A stretch of 38,735 nucleotides of DNA from Clostridia bacterium (GCA_029066845.1 JAIEFR010000021.1:1-38735), one strand, 5' to 3'. Positions 25,404-34,234 are shown, counted from the first letter of the stretch. A program made the numbers and translations. The notes: a model not told the origin generated them from the letters alone.

Positions 25404-26851
25404 AGAGCGTAATTTCCCTTTTATCGCAAAAGCTGCGCTCGGGCGAAATCACCAGCGCACAGCTCACCGAGCAGTACATTTCCGAAATAGAAAAACATAA
25501 CCCTACGTTGAACGCATACGTTCATCTGACGTTCGACGAGGCGAGAAAAAACGCCGCCGCCGCGGACAAGATGATTAAGGAAGGCAAGGCTACCGCGCTG
25601 ACGGGCATACCCTTTACGCTTAAGGACAACATTGCAACCGACGGTCTGCCTACGACTTGCTGCTCCAAGATTTTGCAGGGCTTGAAGCCTTACTACGACG
25701 CGACGGTTTGGAGTAAGCTCAAAGCGCAAGGAGCGGTGCTCCTCGGCAAGACAAATATGGACGAATTTGCAATGGGTTCGACAAGCGAATCTTCGTATTT
25801 CGGCGCGCCCTTAAACCCCGTGGACAATACCAAAGTTACGGGCGGTTCGTCGGGCGGCGTTGCCGCCGCGGTGTGCGCAAATATCGCCGCTTACGGTCTG
25901 GGTTCGGACACGGGCGGTTCTATCCGTCAGCCCGCTTCTTTCTGCGGCATAGTCGGCTTCAAACCCACCTACGGCGCGGTGTCGCGCTACGGGCTTATCG
26001 CCTACGGTTCGTCGCTCGACCAGATAGGTCCTATGACCCAGTCGGTCACGGACGCGGCTATCGTCTACGACGCTATCAGAGGAGAGGACAAAGCCGACGG
26101 TACCAGCGTGCCCACACCCGACGGAAAGACCGTTCTGAAGGGCGACGTCAAGGGGCTTAAGATAGGCATTGCGGAGGAGTATTTCGACGGCGTGCCTTCG
26201 GACATAAAGAGCGCGATAGACGGTATGGTTGCCGCCTACGAGAAGGCTGGCGCGCAGGTCGTAAAGGTCAGCATACCCGCGCTTAAACTTGCGCTTCCCG
26301 TTTACTATATTATCGCCTGTGCGGAGGCTTCCTCCAACCTGGGCAGATACGACGGAATACGCTACGGCTTCCGCGCTACGGGCTACACGAGCGTGGACGA
26401 TATGATAACCAAAACGCGTACGGAGGGCTTCGGCAAAGAGGTTAAAAAGCGCATAATGCTGGGCACCTACGTGCTGTCTTCGGGCTACTTCGACGCGTAC
26501 TATAAAAAGGCGTGCCTCATAAGAAAGGCGGTCGAAAGCCAGATGGCGGAAGCGTTTGAAAAATGCGACGTGCTATTTGCGCCCACCGCGCCCAATACGG
26601 CGTTCCCCCTGGGATATTCGGGGGGCAACGCGGTGCAGACCTATCTTTCGGACGTGTGCACAGTGCCCGTAAACATAGCGGGACTCCCCGCGATTTCCAT
26701 ACCCTGCGGTACGGATAAGGGCGGTATGCCGATAGGCGTTCAGATTATAGGAAAGAAGTTCGACGACGCGCGCGTTCTGGACGTTGCGTACTTCGCCGAG
26801 ATTAGCGACCTTTCAAAAACCGCTGAATTCAAAGGGGGTGTGCGCGTATGA
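25400..26851 (+). CDS. gatA: Asp/Glu-tRNA amidotransferase subunit A
   Basis: This 483-residue amidase-signature enzyme releases ammonia from glutamine. The Ser-cisSer-Lys triad is visible: Lys in PFTLKDNIATDG, the cis-Ser in KVTGGSSGGVAAAV, and the nucleophile region GSDTGGSIRQPASFCGIVGF. The GTG at 25400 is chosen because of the GAGGAGG Shine-Dalgarno before it and the 4-nt overlap with gatC. A longer open frame upstream lies inside gatC. It overlaps gatB by 4 nt (ATGA). Confidence 0.96.
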   Translation: MKSVISLLSQKLRSGEITSAQLTEQYISEIEKHNPTLNAYVHLTFDEARKNAAAADKMIKEGKATALTGIPFTLKDNIATDGLPTTCCSKILQGLKPYYDATVWSKLKAQGAVLLGKTNMDEFAMGSTSESSYFGAPLNPVDNTKVTGGSSGGVAAAVCANIAAYGLGSDTGGSIRQPASFCGIVGFKPTYGAVSRYGLIAYGSSLDQIGPMTQSVTDAAIVYDAIRGEDKADGTSVPTPDGKTVLKGDVKGLKIGIAEEYFDGVPSDIKSAIDGMVAAYEKAGAQVVKVSIPALKLALPVYYIIACAEASSNLGRYDGIRYGFRATGYTSVDDMITKTRTEGFGKEVKKRIMLGTYVLSSGYFDAYYKKACLIRKAVESQMAEAFEKCDVLFAPTAPNTAFPLGYSGGNAVQTYLSDVCTVPVNIAGLPAISIPCGTDKGGMPIGVQIIGKKFDDARVLDVAYFAEISDLSKTAEFKGGVRV

Positions 26852-28263
26852 AATACCGTCTTGTATCGGGACTCGAAACCCACGTGGAATTAGCCACCGC
26901 AACCAAGATTTTCTGCGGCTGTACTACGGCGTTCGGCGGCAGTCCCAACACGCACTGCTGTCCCGTCTGCACGGGTCAGCCCGGGTCGCTTCCCGTATTA
27001 AATAAAAAGGTTGTGGAGTACGCCATCCGCGCGGGTCTTGCAACCCACTGCACCATAAACACGACCACCCATTTGGACCGCAAAAATTACTGCTATCCCG
27101 ACCTGCCCAAGGCATACCAGATTTCGCAGTTCGACAAGCCGCTGTGCGAGCACGGCTACGTGGAGCTGGAAAGCGGCAAGAGGATAGGCATCACGCGTAT
27201 TCATATCGAGGAGGACGCGGGCAAGCTTGTGCACGAAAGCGGCTTCACCTACGTTGACTACAACCGCGGCGGCGTGCCCCTCATCGAGATAGTTTCCGAG
27301 CCCGACATTTCCTCGCCAGAGGAAGCCAAGGAGTACGTTGAAAAGCTGCAGCTCATTATGCGCTATATCGGCGTTTCGGACTGCAAGATGCAGGAAGGTT
27401 CTATGCGCTGCGACGTAAATATTTCGGTTATGCCCGAGGGCGCAACCCAGTTCGGCACGCGTACCGAAATAAAGAATATGAACAGCATTTCGTATATCGA
27501 AAAGGCTATGGCGTACGAATACCAAAGGCAGATTGAAGTCATAGAGGGCGGCGGCAGGATAGTGCAGGCAACGCTCCGTTACGACGAGCACACTGGCGAA
27601 ACGTCGGTTATGCGCACCAAGGAGGACGCGCAGGACTACCGCTATTTCCCCGAGCCCGACATACTCACTGTGGTCATTCCCGAAAGCAAGGTGGAGGAGA
27701 TTAAAAACTCCCTGCCCGAGCTTCCCACCGACAAGCTTCACCGCTATATCGACGAGCTTAAAATCAACCCCGCAACCGCCAAGCTATTATATAAGTACAA
27801 GCGCGTTTGCGACTTTGCGGAAAGGGCGTTTGCTCTCGGTGCGGGCGTAAAGAATACGGTCAATTTAATCGTGGGCACGCTCTATTCCAAACTGGAAACC
27901 GAGGAGGACAAGGAAAAGTTCGCCCTTCCCGTTTCGGCGGAGGAGATGGCAACGCTCGTTAAGCTTGTGGACGAGGGCAAGGTAAATATAACCCTCGCGC
28001 AGAAAACTCTTTCGGCAATGGCTGAGGAGGGCAAGCCCGTTTCGGCTTACATCAAGCCCGAGGACATTGCGGGTATGGACGACGGCGAGCTGGAAAGTAT
28101 TTGCCGCCAGGCTGTGGAAGCCAACGCAGGCGCGGTTGCCGACTTCAAGGCGGGCAAGGAAAAGGCGATTTTCGCACTGTACGGCTTCGTCAAAAAGGCT
28201 ACGCAGGGCAAGGCGGACATAAAGAAAGCCGACGAAATTATAAAGAAACTCATTCTCGGCTGA
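26848..28263 (+). CDS. gatB: Asp/Glu-tRNA amidotransferase subunit B
   Basis: This 471-residue subunit binds tRNA and performs ATP-dependent activation of the mischarged Asp or Glu. The start YRLVSGLETHVELATATKIFC carries the family GLExHxxL motif. The zinc-site Cys pair (FCGCTTAFGGSP, CCPVCTGQPGSLP), LDRKNYCYPDLPKAYQISQ, HIEEDAGKLVHE, DYNRGGVPLIEIVSEPD and KMQEGSMRCDVN are all family motifs. The C-terminal YqeY-like tail is complete. It is the last gene of the aspS operon, followed by a strong terminator. Confidence 0.97.
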   Translation: MKYRLVSGLETHVELATATKIFCGCTTAFGGSPNTHCCPVCTGQPGSLPVLNKKVVEYAIRAGLATHCTINTTTHLDRKNYCYPDLPKAYQISQFDKPLCEHGYVELESGKRIGITRIHIEEDAGKLVHESGFTYVDYNRGGVPLIEIVSEPDISSPEEAKEYVEKLQLIMRYIGVSDCKMQEGSMRCDVNISVMPEGATQFGTRTEIKNMNSISYIEKAMAYEYQRQIEVIEGGGRIVQATLRYDEHTGETSVMRTKEDAQDYRYFPEPDILTVVIPESKVEEIKNSLPELPTDKLHRYIDELKINPATAKLLYKYKRVCDFAERAFALGAGVKNTVNLIVGTLYSKLETEEDKEKFALPVSAEEMATLVKLVDEGKVNITLAQKTLSAMAEEGKPVSAYIKPEDIAGMDDGELESICRQAVEANAGAVADFKAGKEKAIFALYGFVKKATQGKADIKKADEIIKKLILG

Positions 28264-28283
28264 ATTTAATTTTTGAAATTAAC

Positions 28284-28320
28284 GCGCGGGCGCAATGAAA
28301 ATTGCGCCCGCGCTTTTTTT
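28284..28320 (+). terminator. Rho-independent terminator of the aspS-gatCAB operon
   Basis: GCGCGGGCGCAAT, loop GAAA, ATTGCGCCCGCGC and a run of seven Ts form a perfect 13-bp stem with a GNRA-type loop. Confidence 0.95.
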
Positions 28321-28487
28321 GCGTGCGCAAAAAAAGTCATAATCGCGCAGGGACAAAAATAATTTATATCACAGGGCGCGGACAAGGCGGCGCAAAATTT
28401 GCAAAGCCGCTTTCGTGTGAACTAGACAAAATAAGACAAAATCACAAAAATTTGTAGATTATGATTTTGCTAAAATAGGTGAGCAGT

Positions 28488-29252
28488 TTGACGGTGATAG
28501 TTAAATTCAAAAGCTTGATAGCGTGCGTTTTGACGGCTGTGGCAATAACGGCGCTTTCCCTCGGCGCGTATTTTTCGGGCGCATACGCCGTATGGTACGG
28601 CAACACTCCCAGGCTTCTGCCCATATATTCGGTGGAGAGGGACGATAAACTCATATCCATTTCCTTCGACTGCGCGTGGGGCACGGACTACACCGACCAG
28701 ATACTGAATAACCTGCGCATAGGCGAGGTTAAAGCAACCTGGTTTATGGTGGAATTCTGGTCGGAAAAATACCCCGAGTACGTCAAGAAGATCGACGAGG
28801 CGGGGCACGAAATAGGCACGCACTCGGCAACGCACTCCTATATGTCCAAACAGAACGCGGAGGAGATAAGGCTGGAACTCAAAACCTCGTCCGAGGCCAT
28901 TAAAAACGTAACGGGCAAGGACGTGGAGCTCTTCCGTCCGCCCTACGGCGACTATAACGACAGGCTGGTCAAGACCGCTTCTGAGGAAGGTTACTACTGT
29001 ATTCAGTGGGACGTCGATTCCCTCGACTGGCGCGACCTTTCGGCAACCGATATTGCAATGCGCGTAATCAACGGCGTAAAATCCGGCTCCATAATTTTAA
29101 TGCACAACAACGGTCTGCACACGGCGGAGGCGGTGCCCATAATCGTGGAAACGCTTAAAAACAAGGGCTATAAGTTCGTGCCCATAGGCGAGCTTATCTA
29201 CCGCGAAAATTACACTATGGACGTGACGGGCAGGCAGAAGCCCGCAAATTAA
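28488..29252 (+). CDS. PdaB-like sporulation polysaccharide deacetylase
   Basis: This protein of about 254 residues has one N-terminal membrane helix (LIACVLTAVAITALSLGAYF) and an outward NodB-type deacetylase domain. Motifs are SFDCAWGTDYT, the zinc-binding GTHSATHSYM (HxxxH), RPPYGDYND, WDVDSLDW and ILMHNNG. The second Asp of the canonical DDG motif is replaced by Cys. PdaB-type sporulation proteins also deviate here, so the match is to PdaB rather than to vegetative deacetylases. Activity on spore or cell-wall glycan is inferred. The start is uncertain: TTG 28488 has AGGTGA 5 nt upstream; GTG 28479 and GTG 28494 are alternatives. Confidence 0.85.
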   Translation: MTVIVKFKSLIACVLTAVAITALSLGAYFSGAYAVWYGNTPRLLPIYSVERDDKLISISFDCAWGTDYTDQILNNLRIGEVKATWFMVEFWSEKYPEYVKKIDEAGHEIGTHSATHSYMSKQNAEEIRLELKTSSEAIKNVTGKDVELFRPPYGDYNDRLVKTASEEGYYCIQWDVDSLDWRDLSATDIAMRVINGVKSGSIILMHNNGLHTAEAVPIIVETLKNKGYKFVPIGELIYRENYTMDVTGRQKPAN

Positions 29253-29287
29253 AACCAAAAAGAAATACAAAATATAGAGGTAAATTT

Positions 29288-29986
29288 ATGAACTACTTGA
29301 CCGAAAAGAACAACAGGGTGTATATCTGCGGAACGATAGCTTCTGACGCCGTTTTTTCGCACGAGGTATTCGGGGAGGGCTTTTACGAGTTTTTCGTTGA
29401 AGTCAACAGACTGTCGGGGCAGGCGGACGTCTTGCCCGTAACCGTGTCCGAAAGGCTGATGGGCGGCGGAATGAAGAAGGGCGACGAGCTGTGCGCCCTG
29501 GGGCAGTTCCGCTCCTACAACAAGCTGGAAAACGGAAAATCGAGGCTTATGCTCACCGTTTTCGTCAGGGAAGTTTTGGACTATCACCCCGGCAAAAACC
29601 CCAACAGCATAGTGCTTTCGGGCTACATATGCAAGCCGCCCGTTTACCGCACAACGCCCTTCAACCGCGAAATTGCCGACCTGCTTATCGCCGTCAACCG
29701 CTCCTATAACAAGAGCGACTATATCCCCGCGATAGCCTGGGGCAGGAACGCGCGCTTCGTCAAAAACCTTGCCGTCGGCGACAAGATTGCGCTGTCGGGC
29801 AGAATACAGTCGCGCGAGTACCAGAAAAAGCAGCCCGACGAAAGCTTCGTCACTATGACCGCTTACGAGGTGTCCGTTTCCAAGCTCGCCGCGTTCGACG
29901 ACGACAGCGACTTCGATATAGACGAGGAGTTCGACCTCTATTCGGTGCCCTCGCCCTCCGTGCAGAAGACGGGAGAGGGGGACTGA
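29288..29986 (+). CDS. Tandem OB-fold single-stranded DNA-binding-like protein
   Basis: This 232-residue protein contains two SSB-like OB folds in one chain: residues ~8-100 (NNRVYICGTIASDAVFSHE, then LCALGQFRSYN) and ~106-205 (NSIVLSGYICKPPVYRTTP, AWGRNARFVKNLAVGDKIAL). The second contains the classic SSB pattern (FNREIADLLIAVNR). An acidic segment follows (FDDDSDFDIDEEFDLYS) but the canonical C-terminal DDDIPF tip is missing. A GAGG Shine-Dalgarno precedes the ATG. The function is probably ssDNA binding or an accessory to a helicase; no partner gene is adjacent. Confidence 0.8.
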   Translation: MNYLTEKNNRVYICGTIASDAVFSHEVFGEGFYEFFVEVNRLSGQADVLPVTVSERLMGGGMKKGDELCALGQFRSYNKLENGKSRLMLTVFVREVLDYHPGKNPNSIVLSGYICKPPVYRTTPFNREIADLLIAVNRSYNKSDYIPAIAWGRNARFVKNLAVGDKIALSGRIQSREYQKKQPDESFVTMTAYEVSVSKLAAFDDDSDFDIDEEFDLYSVPSPSVQKTGEGD

Positions 29987-30048
29987 CCCTGTAAGAACTT
30001 AACATCAAGTGTTACGTTTGTGAAAGTTATAAACAATATTTTACATTT

Positions 30049-30078
30049 TTCGCCCGCCGGTTGCAATCGGCGGGCGAA
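30049..30078. promoter_or_regulatory. Perfect 11-bp inverted repeat overlapping the MATE promoter
   Basis: TTCGCCCGCCG, an 8-nt loop containing TTGCAA, then CGGCGGGCGAA. There is no T run after either side, so it is not a standard terminator. The candidate -35 lies in the loop and the -10 is just downstream, so it could be an operator. Confidence 0.55.
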
Positions 30079-30088
30079 GTGCTATAAT
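30061..30088 (+). promoter_or_regulatory. Putative promoter of the MATE gene, apparently leaderless
   Basis: TTGCAA (30061-30066), a 16-bp spacer and TATAAT (30083-30088) come 9 nt before the ATG at 30098. No Shine-Dalgarno lies between. Confidence 0.6.
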
Positions 30089-30097
30089 ATGGACGAT

Positions 30098-31474
30098 ATG
30101 AACGGACAAAAGACGGTTGATTTAACCAAGGGCAACGTGTGGAAAACGCTGCTTTTATATTCGCTTCCGCTGCTGGGCAGCGCAATGATTCAGCAGGCTT
30201 ATTCGCTTGCCGACCTCTTGATTGTCGGCAACTTTGCGGCGGACGGACAGACCGCGCTCACCTCGGTGGGCGAGGCTTCCACAATGGTCAATATTCTGCT
30301 GGCGTTCGCGCTGGGCTGCAACGGCGGCTGTTCGGTAACCGTGGCAAAGTTTTTCGGCGCAAAGAACAACCTCAAAGTGAGGGAAACGGTCAACACCGCG
30401 TTAATTACCTTTGCGGTGCTGTGCGCGGCGGTAATGGCTTTGGGGTTCGGGCTTGCGCGCCCCTCTATGTATATCCTGGACATAACCAACCCGATAATTA
30501 TAAAGGACAGTTTAAGCTATCTGTATATCTATCTCGGCTCGCTGCCCTTCGTATTTTTATACAATATCGGCTGCGGCATATGTTCGGCTCTGGGCGACAG
30601 CAAAATGCCATTTGTGTTCCTGGTATTTTCGTCGGTGCTCAACGTCGGACTGGACTTTTTGTTCGTCTGCGCGTTCCACTGGGACGTTGCGGGCGCGGCG
30701 TGGGCAACCTTCATTTCGCAGGCGGCGGCAACTATGCTGACCGTGTTCGTGTTGATAAGAAAGCTTAAAGCGGTAAAGAGCGAGGAAAAACCCGCGCGCT
30801 TCGACAAGCGCATATGTAAGGATTTAATTATTACTTCCGTGCCCATAATATTGCAGAACAGCTTTGTGTCCGTTGGCAACTTCTTCGTGGTAAAGCGCAT
30901 CAACCTCATTAGCGAGGACGCGGCGGCGGGCTTTACTACGGGCTTCAAGCTCGTGCAGATAGCCAACGTCGGCGTTGGCACTATGACCAACGGTCTTGCA
31001 AACTTTTGCTCGCAGAACAAGGCGGCGGGGGAATATAAGCGTATCAGACAGGGCTATCTCGCCGTGCTTACGTACGCAATGGCGACAAGCCTTCTGTTTT
31101 TGCTGCTGTGCGAAGTCATTCCCAAACCGCTGACTATGCTGTTTATAAGCAAGGATTCCGTAACCGAGGAGGCGGTGAACTGCTCCGTACTGTTTTTGCG
31201 GATAGTGGCGGCGTTCCTGCCCACGGTGTGCATAAAGATTGTTTCCGACGGCGCGGTGAGGGGGTGCGGCGGCAACCTCGGCTTTACCATATCGACCTTT
31301 ACGGACCTCATTTTAAGGGTCGCGTTCGTATATATTCTTGTCGGCAGTCTGGGCTTTTCGGGCGTTTGCTGGGCGTGGTCTATAGGCTGGTCGGTAAGTA
31401 TGTGCATAGCAATCGGCTTCTATCTGGCTATTCCCTGCCTGCGCCGCCGCAAAACCGAGGCTGAAAATACTTGA
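30098..31474 (+). CDS. MATE family multidrug/Na+ antiporter
   Basis: This 458-residue, roughly 12-TM transporter has two MatE halves. The first half starts NVWKTLLLYSLPLLGSAMIQ, then QAYSLADLLIVGNF, GCNGGCSVTVAKFFGAKN and ALGDSKMPFVFLVFSSVLN. The second half starts KDLIITSVPIILQNSFVSVG, with QNKAAGEYKRIRQGYL. Members export cationic drugs or toxic metabolites in exchange for Na+ or H+; the substrate is unknown. I chose the ATG at 30098; the earlier ATG at 30089 abuts the -10, and the open frame before that runs through the inverted repeat. Confidence 0.9.
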   Translation: MNGQKTVDLTKGNVWKTLLLYSLPLLGSAMIQQAYSLADLLIVGNFAADGQTALTSVGEASTMVNILLAFALGCNGGCSVTVAKFFGAKNNLKVRETVNTALITFAVLCAAVMALGFGLARPSMYILDITNPIIIKDSLSYLYIYLGSLPFVFLYNIGCGICSALGDSKMPFVFLVFSSVLNVGLDFLFVCAFHWDVAGAAWATFISQAAATMLTVFVLIRKLKAVKSEEKPARFDKRICKDLIITSVPIILQNSFVSVGNFFVVKRINLISEDAAAGFTTGFKLVQIANVGVGTMTNGLANFCSQNKAAGEYKRIRQGYLAVLTYAMATSLLFLLLCEVIPKPLTMLFISKDSVTEEAVNCSVLFLRIVAAFLPTVCIKIVSDGAVRGCGGNLGFTISTFTDLILRVAFVYILVGSLGFSGVCWAWSIGWSVSMCIAIGFYLAIPCLRRRKTEAENT

Positions 31475-31516
31475 TTTTTATGCACGTTTATGATACCTTA
31501 TACAATAAGGTTTATT

Positions 31517-33178
31517 ATGAAAAATTTCACCAAATATCGCAAACAGTATATTCTTCCGCCTGCCGAGTGTAAAAACTGGGCTAGCAAGGACTGCGTTGAA
31601 AAAGCCCCCGTGTGGTGTTCGGTTGACCTGCGCGACGGCAACCAGAGCCTTATCGAGCCTATGTCGCTCGAAACCAAGGTGGAGTTTTTTAAACTGCTCG
31701 TAAAAATCGGCTTCAAGGAAATAGAGGTGGGCTTCCCCGCCGCAAGCAAGACCGAGTACGACTTTTTAAGAAAGCTCATAGAGGAAAATCTTATCCCCGA
31801 CGACGTGACCGTTCAGGTGCTTACCCAGGCGCGCGAGCATATCATAAAGAAGACTTTCGAAGCTTTGAGGGGCGCAAAAAACGCCGTCGTTCACGTCTAT
31901 AATTCAACCTCCGTCGCACAGCGCGAGCAGGTGTTTGCAAAGGATAAAGAGCAGATTAAAAAGATAGCGGTGGAGGGCGCAAAGCTTTTAAAGCAGCTTG
32001 CAAGCGAAGAGGGCGCGCCCTACCGTTTCGAATACTCCCCCGAATCGTTCACGGGCACCGAGCCCGAGTACGCGCTGGAAGTTGTCAACGCCGTGCTCGA
32101 CGTGTGGCAGCCCACAGCCGACAGAAAGGCGATAATCAATCTGCCCGCAACGGTGGAAAACGCAATGCCTCACGTGTACGCGAGCCAGGTGGAGTACATA
32201 TCCGAAAATATGAAATACAGGGAAAACGTCGTGCTTTCGCTGCATCCGCACAACGACCGCGGCTGCGGCGTTGCAAGCGCCGAGTTCGGACTGTTGGCTG
32301 GTGCGGACAGAATAGAGGGTACTTTATTCGGTAACGGCGAGAGGACGGGCAACGTAGACATAATCACGCTTGCGGGCAATATGTTCTCGCAGGGGGTCAA
32401 CCCCGGTCTTGATTTTTCGGATATGCCTTACGTGACCTCTATGTACAAAAGCTTTACGGCAATGCCCGTAAGTCCCCGTCATCCCTACGCGGGCGAGCTT
32501 GTGTTTGCGGCGTTCTCAGGTTCCCATCAGGACGCAATCGCAAAGGGTATGGCTTTCCGCAAAAAGACGGGCAGAAAGATATGGGACGTTCCCTATCTGC
32601 CCATAGACCCCGCGGACGTAGGCAGGGTATACGAAACGGACGTTATCCGCATCAACTCCCAGTCGGGCAAGGGCGGAGTCGGCTACGTTATGCTCACAGG
32701 CTACGGCATAGATATGCCCGCAAAGATGAAGGAACATTTCGGCTACAAGGTCAAAAGCGTTTCGGACGAAGGACACAAGGAGCTCAAACCCGCGGAGGTG
32801 TACGAGGTATTCAGGAAAAACTATCTCGAACCCAAAAAGCGTTTCGATATATGCGAATGTCATTTCGTCCAGAGCGGCGGTATAGTTGCCACCTTAACCG
32901 TGCAGTATAATAAAAACAAGATTACGGTAACGGGCGAGGGCAACGGCAGACTGGACGCGGTTTCCAACGCGTTGAAGTCGTTTTTCAATCTCGACTACGT
33001 GCTTACGGGCTACGAACAGCACGCGCTTACCGACGGCTCGCGTTCGCAGGCTATTTCCTACGTCGGCGTGGAAAAGAGCGGCAGGACGTACTGGGGCGCG
33101 GGCGTTGACGACGACATTATCAAGAGCTCGTATTATGCTCTGGTCGCCGCCGTCAATAATTTAATGGAAGGCAAATAA
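31517..33178 (+). CDS. leuA: 2-isopropylmalate synthase (long, LeuA type)
   Basis: This 553-residue enzyme condenses acetyl-CoA with 2-ketoisovalerate, the first committed step of leucine synthesis. The metal and substrate motifs are WCSVDLRDGNQSLIEPM, LHPHNDRGCGVASAEFG (HxH metal ligands) and GTLFGNGERTGNVDI. The C-terminal LeuA dimer domain for leucine feedback is present (FVQSGGIVATLTV, GRTYWGAGVDDDI). The ATG at 31517 has AAGG 6 nt upstream; an ATG at 31490 gives an atypical extension. No leuBCD is adjacent. A Lgt-like gene starts one base after its stop. Confidence 0.95.
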   Translation: MKNFTKYRKQYILPPAECKNWASKDCVEKAPVWCSVDLRDGNQSLIEPMSLETKVEFFKLLVKIGFKEIEVGFPAASKTEYDFLRKLIEENLIPDDVTVQVLTQAREHIIKKTFEALRGAKNAVVHVYNSTSVAQREQVFAKDKEQIKKIAVEGAKLLKQLASEEGAPYRFEYSPESFTGTEPEYALEVVNAVLDVWQPTADRKAIINLPATVENAMPHVYASQVEYISENMKYRENVVLSLHPHNDRGCGVASAEFGLLAGADRIEGTLFGNGERTGNVDIITLAGNMFSQGVNPGLDFSDMPYVTSMYKSFTAMPVSPRHPYAGELVFAAFSGSHQDAIAKGMAFRKKTGRKIWDVPYLPIDPADVGRVYETDVIRINSQSGKGGVGYVMLTGYGIDMPAKMKEHFGYKVKSVSDEGHKELKPAEVYEVFRKNYLEPKKRFDICECHFVQSGGIVATLTVQYNKNKITVTGEGNGRLDAVSNALKSFFNLDYVLTGYEQHALTDGSRSQAISYVGVEKSGRTYWGAGVDDDIIKSSYYALVAAVNNLMEGK

Positions 33179-33179
33179 A

Positions 33180-34169
33180 ATGATAGACGGACCTCTTTTT
33201 TCAATCGGCAGTCTGCACTTCTATCCTTACGGGTTGTGTATGGCGCTGGGAATAATCGGTTGTTTCGTGTTTCTGCTGTATGCGTTTGCAAACCGCAACT
33301 TCAACGACGAAGCCATCGACAAAATGTTATTCATAGGTATTTTCGCAACAGGCTTCGGCGTGTTTATGGCAATGGTCTTCCAGGGGCTGTACGACTATAT
33401 CGAAAACCCCTCGGGCGGCTATCACCTCAGTTCTATGACCTTCCAGGGCGGACTTATCGGCGGCGTATCCAGCTTCCTTATCGTGTGGAATCTGTACGTT
33501 TTCGTAATTGCTCCGCGCGCTAAATCCAAGATTTTATCCAACCATATGAACGCCGCGCTTGCCGACGCTCTGCCCATAATACCCATAGGCATAACCATTG
33601 CGCACGCTTTCGGCCGTCTGGGCTGTACGTTCGCAGGCTGCTGCCACGGTGCAAGGACGGACGCGTGGTACGGCATATGGATGTACACCGCCGAGTACGG
33701 TCACGTAAAGGTAGTACCCACGCAGCTTTTCGAGTGCATATTCCTGGCCGTTCTCACGGCGATAATGGTGGTGCTGTTCTTCAAGTTCAAATTCAAATAT
33801 AACTTCGGTCTGTACGCAATTGCGTACGGCATATGGCGCTTTATTATCGAGTTTGCGCGCGACGATCACCGCGGCTCGTTCCTCGGCGCGATAACGCCCT
33901 CGCAGTTCTGGTCGATAATAATGGTCATTCTGGGCATAGGCTATTTCTTCCTCTGGAAATATTTCCTTACCCGTTTCGAAAAGCATCCCGAGCAGCAGCC
34001 TCCCGTAAGGCAGCCCAAAAAGAAGAAGGCGCTTGCAGACGGCGCAGAGGTTGTTGAAAGCACGGCTTCCGTTGAAAGCGAAGCAGTTGAAGTACCGTCC
34101 GAAGAACAGCCCGAACAACCTGCGGAACCCGTTGAAGAACAAAAGACGGAAGAGGGCGGAGAGGAGTAA
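33180..34169 (+). CDS. Lgt-like membrane protein with divergent active site
   Basis: This 329-residue polytopic membrane protein of the Lgt (PF01790-type) fold has about seven TM helices. MTFQGGLIGGVSSFL is in the place of the SFHGG motif and GRLGCTFAGCCHGARTD in the place of the GRIGNFINGE signature. YGIWRFIIEFARDDHRG matches the conserved C-terminal Arg region. A hydrophilic Pro/Glu-rich tail of about 60 residues (residues ~270-329) follows. The essential His is Gln and the signature Asn is Cys, so prolipoprotein diacylglyceryl transfer is uncertain; many Clostridia carry such GCCxG-type homologues. GGAAGG precedes the ATG, one base after the leuA stop. Confidence 0.78.
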   Translation: MIDGPLFSIGSLHFYPYGLCMALGIIGCFVFLLYAFANRNFNDEAIDKMLFIGIFATGFGVFMAMVFQGLYDYIENPSGGYHLSSMTFQGGLIGGVSSFLIVWNLYVFVIAPRAKSKILSNHMNAALADALPIIPIGITIAHAFGRLGCTFAGCCHGARTDAWYGIWMYTAEYGHVKVVPTQLFECIFLAVLTAIMVVLFFKFKFKYNFGLYAIAYGIWRFIIEFARDDHRGSFLGAITPSQFWSIIMVILGIGYFFLWKYFLTRFEKHPEQQPPVRQPKKKKALADGAEVVESTASVESEAVEVPSEEQPEQPAEPVEEQKTEEGGEE

Positions 34170-34203
34170 TCCGCACCTTAAAAACCGAATAAAACAAATC
34201 ACA

Positions 34204-34234
34204 ACCCGCGATTTTAAGTCACGGGTATTTTTTT
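34204..34234 (+). terminator. Rho-independent terminator after the Lgt-like gene
   Basis: ACCCGCGA / TCACGGGT stem with one internal mismatch, followed by ATTTTTTTATTT. Confidence 0.75.
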
